Notes: a model not told the origin generated them from the letters alone. A stretch of DNA of 64,000 bases from JAFGSI01 sp041287425 (GCA_041287425.1 JBEULG010000040.1:67583-131582); one strand, 5' to 3'; counted from the stretch's first letter, positions 51,537 through 60,942 are shown. Numbers and translations are program-made.

Positions 51537-54500
51537 ATGTCTGCGCCTGCCAAGCAACGCCCCGCTCTGCTGGATACGCCCCTCGAGCGGTGGATTCCCT
51601 TCAACCTCGAAACCCTGACGATTGCCGTCATCTTCTTGGCGGCAGTCGTTTCGCGCTTCTACGACCTGGGGGCGCGGGCCATCAGCCACGACGAGGTCAA
51701 CCACGTCGTCCCTGCCTATGCGTTCTATCAGAACGGCAATTATTCCTACGACCCCCTCAGTCACGGGCCGCTGCAATTTCACATGATGGCCCTCTCGTAT
51801 TTCCTGTTCGGCGACGACGATTTTACCTCGCGCATCCCGGCTGCGACCTTCAGCGTGGCGGTCGTCCTGGTGGGCATGCTGCTCTTCCGCCGCTATTTCG
51901 GGCGGGCGGGGGCGATTGCGGCCGGGCTGATGCTGCTCATCTCGCCCTTCATGCTTTACTATGGGCGGTACGCCCGCAACGAAGTCTACATCGTGATGTG
52001 GGGCTTGCTGACCCTCTATGCCATCTTGCGCTATTTGGAGAAGGGGGAACGCTGGGCGCTGTTCCTGTTCACGGCGGCCAATGCGTTTCACTTCGTGGAC
52101 AAGGCCACCTCGTACATTTTTGCCGCCATGGAACTGATTTTCCTGGCCGTTTATCTGCTCGACCGGCTGACCCGCCGCGAGTGGCCGCGGCCGCGCCTGC
52201 GGCAGGCCTTCATCATCCTGTTGAGCCTCTCCATCCTTCTATGGGCCGGCGCGGCGGGCGTTTATCTGGAAGGGCAACGGCAGGCCGCTGCCAGCGCGGC
52301 GCTCAGCGCGCCGCTGCCCGATGAGCAGGCGACCTTCGAGCCGGTCCTCGCTCGCGGTGTGCGTGCCGCTGCTCTGGCGATGGGCGCCCTCGGCCTGATT
52401 CTGGCAGCCGCCGCAGCGGTGACGCTGGGGCGCGGCCTGGGCTGGGACGAAATCCGCCGCGAGCGTTCCTTCGACCTGGCCTGGCTGCTGGGGACGCTTA
52501 TCCTGCCGCTCCTGGCGGCCATCGTCCCGGCGCTTCTCGGCAGACTGCCGCCGGCTGCCCTGGAACGGCTGCCGGCCTGGCTGCAGCCCTGGAATCCGCG
52601 CGATTATCTCTTCGTCTGGCCGGGCTGGGACCTGGCGGCGATTTTCTCCATCCCGCTGGTGCGGACGTTGCTGGTCATCTTGGTTCTGACGGGGGTGGCG
52701 ATCTGGCTGGGCCGCTGGTGGAACCGCCAGCAATGGCCTTTGCATGTGGCCCTCTTCTACGTGCCGTTCGTTCTCTTCTACACTTCCTTCTTCACCAACC
52801 CGGCCGGGCTGTGGGGTGGTTTCACCGGCGCGCTGGGCTACTGGATGGAGCAGCAGGCGGTCATGCGCGGCGGCCAGCCGTGGTATTACTACGCTTTCCT
52901 GCAAATTCCTCTCTACGAATTTCTACCGGCTTTGGGCGTGCTCGTCGCTGCCGGGATTGCGGCCAGCCGCCGCCTTTGGCAGTCGCGGCCGGGGGCGCCC
53001 TTCGAATCGGGGCAGGGGGAAGCGCAGCCGGTGCCGGTGGTGGCGCTGTGCGTCTTCTGGTCGCTGGCCAGCCTGGTGGCGCTCACGCTGGCGGGCGAGA
53101 AGATGCCCTGGCTGACAATTCACATCGCCCTGCCGATGATTCTGACGACGGCCTGGGCGGTGGGTTGGCTCGTCGAGGGGGCCGGCCGGCCGGGGGTCCG
53201 GGGCGGAGGCGGCATACTGCGCGTAGCCATGATTGGGCTGTTTGCCGTTCTGGCACTGTTCACGGCCCGCGCCGCCTACCGCGCCGCTTATTTGTTCTAC
53301 GATTACCCCTACGAATACCTGGTCTATGCCCACGGCACGCCCGACGCCAAGGCCACTTATGAGGAGATCGCCGAACTTTCCGAGCGCATCACCGGCGGCG
53401 CCGACCTGGTGGTGGCGTATGACAACAACGTGCGTTACTCCTACTGGTGGTACATGCGCCATTTCCCCAATCGGCTGGATTACAACACCGAGCCGTCGCG
53501 CGACCTGCGCCGGGCGGTGGTCATCGTCGCCAGCCCGGAGACAATTGCCCAACTTGGGCCGGTGGTGCGGGATGACTACTATGCCTTCAATTACAACCGT
53601 CTGTGGTGGCCGAACCTGGATTACTGGAGCCTGAAGTGGGAGAACATTGAGTTCGAATATCAATCTCAGGCCGGCTACGACCAGCCCCTGACGCTGCCGC
53701 GCTATCTGCAATTTGCCTGGCGGCACATTCAGCCGTTCTTTACCGACCCGGCGGTGCGCAGCGCGGTCTGGCAAATCTGGTTCAACCGCGACTATCGCGA
53801 ATGGGCGGCGCTGCGCGCCAGCAACGCCTACACGCTGACCAACTGGGGCGTGGCCGAGCGAATGACGTTGTATCTGCGCAAGGATGTCAACAGTTTGATT
53901 TGGAATTACGGGAGCGCGGCGGGCGAGCCGGTCGTCGAGGCCGTTGACCCGTACCAGGCGCTCACGCTTCCCTTTGAGCCGGAGCGGGCCCTGGGAGGCG
54001 AGGGCAGCGCGGCTGGCCAGTTTCTGGGGCCGCGCGCCATCGCCGTCGCACCGGACGGCAGCCTGTACGTGGCCGATTCGCGCAATCACCGCATCCAGCA
54101 TCTCAGCCCGGAGGGAGAGGTGCTGCACGTCTGGGGCGGGCCGGGCAGCGGGCCGGGCCAGTTCAACGAGCCCTGGGGGGTGGCCGTTTCACCCGATGGC
54201 CGCTACGTCTATGTCTGTGACACCTGGAATCATCGCGTCCAGCAATTTACTGCCAGTGGACGTTTCCTGCGCGCCTGGGGCTTTTTCGGGACGGGGGAGT
54301 CGCCGCAGGCGCTCTACGGGCCGCGCGGCGTGGCGGTGGACAGTAGCGGCCGCGTGTACGTGGCCGACACCGGCAACAAACGCATCCTCGTCTTCGACGC
54401 CGGAGGAAATTACCTGACTCAGATTGGCAGCCCCGGCTTTGCGCCCGGTCAATTCGACGAGCCGGTCGGCGTGGCAGTCGGCGCCGATGGCCTGGTTTAT

Positions 54501-54842
54501 GTCAGCGACACCTGGAATCGCCGTCTGCAGGTCTTTGTTCCCGAGGTGGCCGGCGGCTTCTATTATGTCACTGCCGCCTGGCCGGTGGAGGGCTGGTACG
54601 GTCAGTCGCTGGAGAACAAGCCGTTTGTGGCGGTCGGGGCAGACGGCCGTATCTATCTCACCGACCCGGAGGCCTGCCGCGTCATCGAGTTGGACGAGGA
54701 GGGACGGGTGAGCCGCGTCTGGGGCGGCTGTGGCGGCGAGTTGCGATTGCCCGACGGCCTGGCTCTCGACGGCCAGGGCGGGCTATGGGTCGGCGACGCC
54801 GGCAGCGGCAGGCTGTTCTACCTTCGGTTGGATGAGCCGTAG
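51537..54842 (+). CDS. TIGR03663/Agl23-like membrane glycosyltransferase fused to NHL repeats
   Basis: One thousand one hundred and one residues from the ATG at 51537. Residues about 25-570 contain a dozen or more hydrophobic helices with the GT39-like first-loop motif AISHDEVNHVVPAYAFY and GPLQFHMMALSYFLFG, matching the TIGR03663 family (Agl23, associated with flipping or transfer of lipid-linked sugar). A long soluble segment follows. Residues 814-1101 are NHL repeats (QFLGPRAIAVAPDGSLYVAD, FNEPWGVAVSPDGRYVYVCD, LYGPRGVAVDSSGRVYVAD, FDEPVGVAVGADGLVYVSD) forming a beta-propeller. The propeller is outside the membrane by prediction and may hold the acceptor or partner. Confidence 0.85.
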   Translation: MSAPAKQRPALLDTPLERWIPFNLETLTIAVIFLAAVVSRFYDLGARAISHDEVNHVVPAYAFYQNGNYSYDPLSHGPLQFHMMALSYFLFGDDDFTSRIPAATFSVAVVLVGMLLFRRYFGRAGAIAAGLMLLISPFMLYYGRYARNEVYIVMWGLLTLYAILRYLEKGERWALFLFTAANAFHFVDKATSYIFAAMELIFLAVYLLDRLTRREWPRPRLRQAFIILLSLSILLWAGAAGVYLEGQRQAAASAALSAPLPDEQATFEPVLARGVRAAALAMGALGLILAAAAAVTLGRGLGWDEIRRERSFDLAWLLGTLILPLLAAIVPALLGRLPPAALERLPAWLQPWNPRDYLFVWPGWDLAAIFSIPLVRTLLVILVLTGVAIWLGRWWNRQQWPLHVALFYVPFVLFYTSFFTNPAGLWGGFTGALGYWMEQQAVMRGGQPWYYYAFLQIPLYEFLPALGVLVAAGIAASRRLWQSRPGAPFESGQGEAQPVPVVALCVFWSLASLVALTLAGEKMPWLTIHIALPMILTTAWAVGWLVEGAGRPGVRGGGGILRVAMIGLFAVLALFTARAAYRAAYLFYDYPYEYLVYAHGTPDAKATYEEIAELSERITGGADLVVAYDNNVRYSYWWYMRHFPNRLDYNTEPSRDLRRAVVIVASPETIAQLGPVVRDDYYAFNYNRLWWPNLDYWSLKWENIEFEYQSQAGYDQPLTLPRYLQFAWRHIQPFFTDPAVRSAVWQIWFNRDYREWAALRASNAYTLTNWGVAERMTLYLRKDVNSLIWNYGSAAGEPVVEAVDPYQALTLPFEPERALGGEGSAAGQFLGPRAIAVAPDGSLYVADSRNHRIQHLSPEGEVLHVWGGPGSGPGQFNEPWGVAVSPDGRYVYVCDTWNHRVQQFTASGRFLRAWGFFGTGESPQALYGPRGVAVDSSGRVYVADTGNKRILVFDAGGNYLTQIGSPGFAPGQFDEPVGVAVGADGLVYVSDTWNRRLQVFVPEVAGGFYYVTAAWPVEGWYGQSLENKPFVAVGADGRIYLTDPEACRVIELDEEGRVSRVWGGCGGELRLPDGLALDGQGGLWVGDAGSGRLFYLRLDEP

Positions 54843-54861
54843 AGGGCAGCCTTTCGACCAG

Positions 54862-54929
54862 GGGGAAGAAGCATCGAATTTCGCGAAGGACGCGAAGTCT
54901 TTGCCGGGGAAGAAGCATCGAATTTCGCG
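54862..54929. repeat. Short direct repeat in the Agl23 downstream gap
   Basis: A 24-bp unit (GGGGAAGAAGCATCGAATTT plus CGCG) occurs at 54862-54885 and 54906-54929, period 44. Similar wording appears near 28100 and 23060. The rest of 54843-55140 has no gene. Confidence 0.7.
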
Positions 54930-55140
54930 GATGGCGCGAAGACTTTTCGCAACATTCATGCGACCTTGTCGGGAATAGCCGCCAGGAGGCAGAGAATGCC
55001 AGGAACATTCTAAAGTCGCCCGGAAAAGCCCTGGGCGGCTTTCTCGTCTGCTTTGGCGCCTTGGCGGAAAATGATTGCCGATTGGGTCTCATATTCCATG
55101 CCAGGAATGGGCCGCTTGTGAGTGCCGCCAAAAGGTCGAA

Positions 55141-55965
55141 TTACTTCTTTTTTATCTTTTTTCCCGCTGATTTGAGAAGCAGTCCGGCGCGCCAGAAGGC
55201 GACCGCTGCCATGCCATGCGCCAGGACGGCAAAGAAGGGCGGCGTCTGATAGGTGTAATACGTCCAGCATTGACGGGTGGTGCCCCACAACTCCAGGAAA
55301 TAACCCAGCCCCGAACCGGCCAGGAAGGTCAGCACGGCCAGGCGGTGGTCGGTGGGGGTGAGAATCAGCAAGCCGCACAGAAGCAGCGCCAGCACGGTGA
55401 AGGATTTATCGAAGGTGGGGGCGGTGAAATAGAGCATGTAGGCGTAAAAGCCAATGAAGATGAGCCAGTAGAGAATCTTGAAGACCGAGGATGCAAGCCG
55501 TTCTCTTTTTTGTCCCTGGGCGGCCTGACGGGTGAAGTGGTTCAACAGCCGCGTCAGGCGGTCGATTGAGAGCGAGGCAATCGGCCAGGCGGGGATAATC
55601 CACAGCGGCGGCCGCTCGGCGGTGTAGTAGAACCACAGATTGGTTTGCGTGCCCCACGACTCGATCACCAGCCCGCCGAAGGTGCCGACGAAGACGATCA
55701 GAGCATCGGCGCGCAGGTCGGCGCGGGCCATGATGGTCAGACTCATGAACAGGAAGATGCCCAGCAACAGCCAGTCCATGTACTGCCACCAGGGGCCATT
55801 CCAGTCGATGTAGGCCATCGCCGCCTCGGCCAGCGGCCACCAGATGTACACGATGAGGAAGATGATCAGGAAGAATCCGCCCAGCAGGACGGTGCTGTGT
55901 TTCGTCCAGCCGAAGAGCGCCCACAGGCGGCGGAAGACGGAGCAGGGACGGACAGAATCGGCCAT
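55141..55965 (-). CDS. Multi-pass membrane protein of unknown function
   Basis: Two hundred and seventy-four residues with about seven to eight hydrophobic helices. Two related aromatic motifs, IESWGTQTNLWFYYTAERPP and LELWGTTRQCWTYYTYQTPP, point to an internal duplication of a 3-4 helix unit. A Lys-rich tail ends the protein. I do not recognise the family. A TATAAT on the minus strand (plus 55972-55977) lies 6 nt before the ATG, suggesting a leaderless message. Confidence 0.75.
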   Translation of the reverse strand: MADSVRPCSVFRRLWALFGWTKHSTVLLGGFFLIIFLIVYIWWPLAEAAMAYIDWNGPWWQYMDWLLLGIFLFMSLTIMARADLRADALIVFVGTFGGLVIESWGTQTNLWFYYTAERPPLWIIPAWPIASLSIDRLTRLLNHFTRQAAQGQKRERLASSVFKILYWLIFIGFYAYMLYFTAPTFDKSFTVLALLLCGLLILTPTDHRLAVLTFLAGSGLGYFLELWGTTRQCWTYYTYQTPPFFAVLAHGMAAVAFWRAGLLLKSAGKKIKKK

Positions 55966-56025
55966 GAGTGGATTATACTTGAAGGAAGGTTGACTTTATT
56001 TGACTGACCAGGAAAGGAAAAAAAT

Positions 56026-57018
56026 ATGTCCTCCCGTACCCTTCGCTGGGGATTGCTCAGCACGGCCCGCATCAACCGGAAACTGATCGAGCCGCTGCGG
56101 ATGTCGAAGCGCAACCGTCTGGCGGCGGTCGCCAGCCGTTCGCAGGAGAAGGCCGAGGCCTATGCCCGTCAGCATCGCATTCCCAAGACTTACGGTTCGT
56201 ATGAGGCCTTGCTCGCCGACCCGCAGGTTGACGTCATTTACAACCCCTTGCCCAATCATCTGCACGCCGAGTGGACGATTCGGGCGCTCGAGGCGGGCAA
56301 GCATGTGCTGTGCGAGAAACCCCTCGCCCTGAGCCTGGAGGAGGTGGACGCCATCGCTGCCGCAGCCCGGCAGCACGGCCGGGTGGTGGCCGAGGCGTTC
56401 ATGTACCGCACCCATCCGCAGACGCTGGAAGTGCAGCGCCTGGTCCAGACCGGCGAATTGGGGGAAATCCGCCTGGTGCGCGGTTCGTTCACCTTCATGC
56501 TGGACAACCCCGGCGATTACCGTCTCGACCCGGCGATGGGCGGCGGGGCGCTGTGGGATGTCGGCTGTTACCCGCTCAGTTACACGCGTGCCGTCCTCGG
56601 GGCCGAGCCGCTGGAAGTCTTCGGCTGGCAAAGGCTGGGCGAGACCGGTGTTGACCGCGCCTTCGTGGCCCAGATGCGCTTCCCCGGCGAGGTTTTTGCC
56701 CAGTTCGATTGCAGTTTCGACTTGCCCTATCATGTGTTCATGGAAATCGTGGGCAGCGATGCCACCCTCATCATCCGCACGCCGTTCTGCCCCGGCTTGA
56801 ACGAAAAGTTGTATCTGGTCGATGAGAGAAAAAAGAAGAAAACCCAAGTGATTCTCGTCAAAGGTTTGCCGCCTTATCTGAGCGAGGTGGAAGATATGGC
56901 CGATGCGGTGCTGGAAGGCAAACCGCCGCTGGTCAGTCTGGCCGACAGCCGGGCGAATACCGCCGCCATCCTGGCGCTGTTCGAATCGGCGCGGACAGGC
57001 AGGGCAGTGAAAATTTGA
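56026..57018 (+). CDS. Gfo/Idh/MocA-family oxidoreductase
   Basis: Three hundred and thirty residues, ribosome site AGGAAAGG. The N-terminal Rossmann fold (WGLLSTARINRKL) is followed by the family motif HVLCEKPLALS with its catalytic Lys, then EAFMYRTHPQ and MGGGALWDVGCYPL. Such enzymes oxidise or reduce sugars and polyols with NAD(P). It is most like the glucose-fructose oxidoreductase/dihydrodiol dehydrogenase branch; substrate unknown. It is monocistronic and ends in a strong hairpin shared with the convergent reductase. Confidence 0.9.
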   Translation: MSSRTLRWGLLSTARINRKLIEPLRMSKRNRLAAVASRSQEKAEAYARQHRIPKTYGSYEALLADPQVDVIYNPLPNHLHAEWTIRALEAGKHVLCEKPLALSLEEVDAIAAAARQHGRVVAEAFMYRTHPQTLEVQRLVQTGELGEIRLVRGSFTFMLDNPGDYRLDPAMGGGALWDVGCYPLSYTRAVLGAEPLEVFGWQRLGETGVDRAFVAQMRFPGEVFAQFDCSFDLPYHVFMEIVGSDATLIIRTPFCPGLNEKLYLVDERKKKKTQVILVKGLPPYLSEVEDMADAVLEGKPPLVSLADSRANTAAILALFESARTGRAVKI

Positions 57019-57049
57019 ACGGCGGGGAAAAGGCTTGGCATTTCCCCAC

Positions 57050-57077
57050 GGCCCCGGCCTTTCCAGGTGACGGGGCC
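57050..57077. terminator. Hairpin between convergent oxidoreductase and glyoxylate reductase genes
   Basis: GGCCCCG (57050-57056) and CGGGGCC (57071-57077), followed by CCTTCTT on the plus strand. A smaller GGGGAAA/TTTCCCC stem precedes it. Confidence 0.55.
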
Positions 57078-57082
57078 CCTTC

Positions 57083-58069
57083 TTATCCGCCGCCGGCGTA
57101 CACTTCCGGGTTGACGCAGTGCGGCAGCCGCTCGCCGCGCAGACCGGCCAGCAGGTTCTCGGCGGCCATGCGGGCCATCTGACTGCGCGTCCGCCAGGTG
57201 GCGCTGGCGATGTGCGGGACGATGACCAGGTTGTCCAGTTCGAGCAGGGGGCTGTCGAGCGGCAGCGGCTCGGGGTCGGTGACGTCCAGGCCGGCGGCGA
57301 AGATGCGCCGCGCTTTGAGTGCTTGATACAGAGCCTGCTGATCCACCACCGGGCCGCGCGAGGTGTTGACCAACACGGCCGTCGGTTTCATTTTGGACAG
57401 GAAGTCGGCGTTGACCAGATGACGAGTCTGTTCGTTGAGCGGGGTGTGAATGGAGACGAAATCCGATTCGCGCAACAGGGTGTCGAGGTCGGCCGGAGCG
57501 GCTTCCAGGCCGGGTTCGGGGGCGGCCGGGGCAGGGTCGTAGTAGAGAATGCGCATGCCGAAGCCGGCCGCCCGGCGGGCGACGGCGCGGCCGATGCGTC
57601 CAAAGCCGACAATGCCCAGCGTCGCCCCGGCGAAGTCGGCTCCCAGCAGGTACGAGGGTCCCCAGGTCTTCCAGCCGCCGCTGCGGACCTCGCGGCTGCC
57701 CTCGACGATGCGCCGCCCGGCGGCCAGCAGGAGGGCAAAAGCCATGTCGGCGGTGGCGTCGGTCAGAATGCCGGGGGTGTTGCCGACCGGGATGCGGCGG
57801 GCGGTGGCAGCCGCGAGGTCGATGTTGTCCACGCCGACGGCGTGGTTGCTGATGACTTTGAGTTGCGGGCCGGCGGCGTCCAGCACCTCGGCGTCGATGC
57901 GGTCGGTCAGCAGGCAGAGCAGGCCATCCACGCCGCGCACACCTGCGAGCAGGGCCTGGCGGGAGGGCGGCAGTTCGTCGGGCCAGACCTCGGCCTGGCA
58001 GACGGCGGTCAGCAGGTCGAGGCCGGCGGCCGGAATCAGGCGGGTGACGAAGACGCGCGGTTTTTTCAT
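57083..58069 (-). CDS. Glyoxylate/hydroxypyruvate reductase (D-2-hydroxyacid dehydrogenase)
   Basis: Three hundred and twenty-eight residues from the ATG at 58067-58069. Motifs: NHAVGVDNIDLAAA, NAD-binding GIVGFGRIGRAVARR, catalytic Arg in VNTSRGPVVD, Glu in DVTDPEPLP, and His in VPHIASATWRTR. This is the GyaR/GRHPR type, reducing glyoxylate or hydroxypyruvate to glycolate or D-glycerate. It is divergent from a glycerate 2-kinase, so D-glycerate is the likely shared metabolite. Confidence 0.9.
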   Translation of the reverse strand: MKKPRVFVTRLIPAAGLDLLTAVCQAEVWPDELPPSRQALLAGVRGVDGLLCLLTDRIDAEVLDAAGPQLKVISNHAVGVDNIDLAAATARRIPVGNTPGILTDATADMAFALLLAAGRRIVEGSREVRSGGWKTWGPSYLLGADFAGATLGIVGFGRIGRAVARRAAGFGMRILYYDPAPAAPEPGLEAAPADLDTLLRESDFVSIHTPLNEQTRHLVNADFLSKMKPTAVLVNTSRGPVVDQQALYQALKARRIFAAGLDVTDPEPLPLDSPLLELDNLVIVPHIASATWRTRSQMARMAAENLLAGLRGERLPHCVNPEVYAGGG

Positions 58070-58113
58070 GGCGTTTCCTTCCAGACGGTGTTTCGGCGTT
58101 TGTCCTTTAATGC

Positions 58114-58119
58114 TATCAT
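58114..58119 (+). promoter_or_regulatory. Extended -10 of the glycerate kinase gene, probably leaderless
   Basis: TGC-TATCAT (58111-58119) ends 6 nt before the GTG at 58126. No ribosome site fits. Confidence 0.55.
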
Positions 58120-58125
58120 ACGAAT

Positions 58126-59481
58126 GTGATTCCCGCCGAGTCATTCCTGACCGAGACGCTGCGCCTGCATCCGCAGGGGCAGGCGGTGGCACGCATCCTG
58201 GCAGCGGCGGTCAACGCTGTCGAGCCGGGGGCGGCCGTGCGGCGCTTCGCGCTCCGCACCGGCCAGAGTCTCACGGTGGCCGGTCAGTCCTACGACCTGG
58301 CTTCTTTCCGGCGCGTCTGCCTGCTGGCGCTGGGCAAGGCAGCCGCCCCGATGGCGGCAGCGCTGGCTGACCTGCTCGGCGAACGGTTGACGGCCGGGCT
58401 GGTGGTGACCAAACACGCTGCTTCCGGCGGCAGGCTGGCGGGGCTGACGGTTTTGGAGGGCGACCATCCCGTGCCGGGGCCGCGCAGCCTGGAGGCCGGC
58501 GAGCGGATCTTGGAATTCGTCTCGGCTCTGGGGTCGGGCGATTTGCTCTTTTGCCTGATTTCGGGCGGCGGGTCGGCGCTGGCGGCTGCCCCCCTGCCGG
58601 GCGTTGCGCTGGCCGATTTACAGGCGTTGACCGGGGCGCTGCTGGCTTGCGGGGCGCGCATTGACGAAATCAACGCCCTGCGCCGCCGCCTCGACCGCCT
58701 CAAGGGCGGCGGCCTCGTCCGCCTGGCGGGCGGCGCGACCGTCATCGGCCTGATTCTCTCGGATGTGGTCGGCAGTCCGCTCGAGGCGATCGCCTCCGGC
58801 CCGACTGCCCCCGATCCAAGCCGGCGCGCCGAGGCGCTCGCCGTCCTGTCCAAATATAAACTGCACAAGAAAATTCCGGCCTCCGTTCTTCACAGCCTGC
58901 GCACCTCGGCCGAGACCCCCAAAGCGGGCGATCCGCTCTTCGCCTCGGTTCAGAATGTGATCATCGGCAGCAATCTGACGGCGGCCCAGGCGGCGCTGAA
59001 GCAGGCCGAGGCGGAGGGTTTTCACCCTTATCTTTTGCGCACCGACTTGCAGGGGGAGGCGCGTCAGGCCGGGTTTGAACTGGCAACGCAACTTCGTCAG
59101 GCCTGGCAGACGGGTGATCCCGTCCCGCCTCCGGCGTGCCTGGTCGCCGGCGGCGAGACGACCGTCAGCCTGCGCGGCGGCGGCCGAGGGGGACGCAACA
59201 CCGAACTGGCCCTTTCGGCGGTCACCGAACTGGCCGGTTTCCCCGGCGTGCTGCTGGTGACGCTTGCCAGCGACGGCGAGGACGGCCCGACCGAGGCGGC
59301 CGGCGCGGTCGTCACCGGCGAGACTTTCCGCCGCGCCGCGGCGCTCGGCCTGCATCCGGTCGAGTATTTGGAGCGGAACGATTCATATTCGTTTTTTGCC
59401 GCCCTGGGGGACTTGTTGAAGCCCGGTCCGACCGGCACGAACGTCAATGACCTGGTCTTTCTCTTTACGCTGCCGGGGTAA
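58126..59481 (+). CDS. Glycerate 2-kinase (GckA/MOFRL family)
   Basis: Four hundred and fifty-one residues starting at GTG 58126. The N-terminal DUF4147 domain has LGKAAAPMAAAL, VLEGDHPVPGPRSLEA and CLISGGGSALAA; the C-terminal MOFRL domain has VAGGETTVSLRGGGRGGRNTE and LASDGEDGPTEAAGA. Length is standard. It phosphorylates D-glycerate at C2 to give 2-phosphoglycerate. With the divergent reductase it forms a route from glyoxylate or hydroxypyruvate into lower glycolysis. Confidence 0.92.
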   Translation: MIPAESFLTETLRLHPQGQAVARILAAAVNAVEPGAAVRRFALRTGQSLTVAGQSYDLASFRRVCLLALGKAAAPMAAALADLLGERLTAGLVVTKHAASGGRLAGLTVLEGDHPVPGPRSLEAGERILEFVSALGSGDLLFCLISGGGSALAAAPLPGVALADLQALTGALLACGARIDEINALRRRLDRLKGGGLVRLAGGATVIGLILSDVVGSPLEAIASGPTAPDPSRRAEALAVLSKYKLHKKIPASVLHSLRTSAETPKAGDPLFASVQNVIIGSNLTAAQAALKQAEAEGFHPYLLRTDLQGEARQAGFELATQLRQAWQTGDPVPPPACLVAGGETTVSLRGGGRGGRNTELALSAVTELAGFPGVLLVTLASDGEDGPTEAAGAVVTGETFRRAAALGLHPVEYLERNDSYSFFAALGDLLKPGPTGTNVNDLVFLFTLPG

Positions 59482-59547
59482 AAAGAGCAGGATGGGCGCT
59501 GCTCGAAACAGGCCTGTTCTGACGAAGAGGCGGGATGAAACGATTCG

Positions 59548-60291
59548 TTAGAACGGATCGATGCGGATGCCGTTCACGATTCCTTCGAAGATGGGCAAGT
59601 TCTGGTTCCAGATATCTGCTGGCGAGAATCCGATGATGATCATAACCGAGTCGCTGGGCACGATAGCCACCAGATAGGTCACATAGTTGGGTGTGTTCTG
59701 TGTGACCAGGCAGGCGAAGGAGGCCGCCGCTTCGGAATCCACCTGGAAGGTGCGCGTGTTCCACAAGACCTGGCCGCAGGGGATGCTGTCAATGAAGTAG
59801 TTCACGATGGCGGTGGGCGAGTTCGTGTTGACAGAGGCCGGGAATTCCCAGGCCGCGGCCGTCTGCCGGAAGATCATCACGAGGGTGAAGGTCTGCATGG
59901 GGGCGTTCGAGGTGAAGGCCTCCTCATCCGCAGCCAATGCCAGCAGCGGATACTCCTCATCGTAGGCCCAGCCTATGGGATAGGTGAGGCTCAGGTTCAG
60001 AGATGTACTGTGGTAGGAAATGCCGCTTGAGGTGGGGGAGGGGGTAGGGGTGAGAGTCGCGGTCGGCGTGGGAGAGGGAGTGAAGGTCGGCGTGGCGAAG
60101 AATTCGGACACGACCGGGATCGAGGTCCGGTAGGTATAGCCGATGATGAGGAGCGCCGCGCAGCAACACAGGACCAGGAAAGCGCCGAAGAGGCCAATCC
60201 ATACCCGCGCGCCGGATTTCTTCTTCGCGGGTGGGGGTGGAGGGGGAACGGCAACCGGTGAAGAGGAATAAACTTGATTCAAGTTGTTCAT
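59548..60291 (-). CDS. Pro-rich single-TM secreted-domain protein
   Basis: Two hundred and forty-seven residues. A cytoplasmic Pro-rich start (VAVPPPPPPAKKK) precedes one helix with a Cys triplet (LFGAFLVLCCCAALLIIGY). A Thr/Pro linker (TPTFTPSPTPTATLTPTP) follows and then a ~150-residue outer domain (SLNLSLTYPIGWAYDEE) reminiscent of PsbP/DUF1795-like beta folds. I do not assign a function. It stands alone, convergent with the glycerate kinase. Confidence 0.75.
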   Translation of the reverse strand: MNNLNQVYSSSPVAVPPPPPPAKKKSGARVWIGLFGAFLVLCCCAALLIIGYTYRTSIPVVSEFFATPTFTPSPTPTATLTPTPSPTSSGISYHSTSLNLSLTYPIGWAYDEEYPLLALAADEEAFTSNAPMQTFTLVMIFRQTAAAWEFPASVNTNSPTAIVNYFIDSIPCGQVLWNTRTFQVDSEAAASFACLVTQNTPNYVTYLVAIVPSDSVMIIIGFSPADIWNQNLPIFEGIVNGIRIDPF

Positions 60292-60499
60292 GGCTTCACT
60301 TTGTCCCTTTCTTTTTGGGCTTGCAAAGTTTCGATGCCGTTGAGATGCAGGCCTCGTTTCCTCCCCGCTCCGTAATGTGTCAGGAAAAAGACTCTTTGCA
60401 AGGCGTGGTAGAAATATTGCTGATTGATTCTAGCATGAAACGTGGCTGGCCGCGCCGGCGGGGCGGAGGCGGTTTGTCGGGGGCCTTCTCCTGAGTTTA

Positions 60500-60601
60500 T
60501 AAAAGTCGGCTGTAAGCCGACTCCGGAGTCCGCTTTCGCGCAGCCTCCTTTAGGGTCAGCGGACTTTCATGGCCTGAGCCGTGAATTTTCAATCCGCGGC
60601 G
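60500..60601. repeat. Composite hairpin repeat, locus 3a (interrupted)
   Basis: AGTCGGCT/AGCCGACT (60504-60511, 60515-60522); AGTCCGCT (60527-60534) is separated from AGCGGACT (60558-60565) by an extra ~19 nt compared with other copies; a decayed CCGTGAATT/AATCCGCGG follows. The 60292-60948 gap has no other gene. Confidence 0.85.
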
Positions 60602-60799
60602 GATGATTTGCGCCGTCGTCGCTTTCCTTTGCTGCTTCTTTGCTTCGCTCGGCACAAGGCTCTGGGCAGGCGCCCATCACAACAACACAACCTGCGGGCT
60701 TTCAGAAAGCCCCGGATGGTTTGTTTGGACAACTGCCTGGATGGGTGATTACCCACATCGGCGCAATTCGATTCGGCGGACTCAAGTCCTGTCTCACAG

Positions 60800-60850
60800 C
60801 CTGAAAGTCGGCTCGAAGCCGACTCTGAGTCCGCTTGAGCGGATTTCCAG
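60800..60850. repeat. Composite hairpin repeat, locus 3b (partial)
   Basis: AGTCGGCT/AGCCGACT (60805-60812, 60817-60824) and AGTCCGCT/AGCGGATT (60828-60835, 60838-60845). The flanking hairpins of the full unit are missing. Confidence 0.8.
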
Positions 60851-60913
60851 GTACGCGGCAGGCGGCTTCAGCACCGCGATTCGACTTGTGGGTCATCACC
60901 CGCGCCTGGACGG

Positions 60914-60942
60914 TTGACTTCTTGGCGAACCTGGTCTACACT
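60914..60942 (+). promoter_or_regulatory. Promoter of comM, probably leaderless
   Basis: TTGACT (60914-60919), a 17-bp spacer and TACACT (60937-60942). The ATG at 60949 falls on the expected transcription start. Confidence 0.75.
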
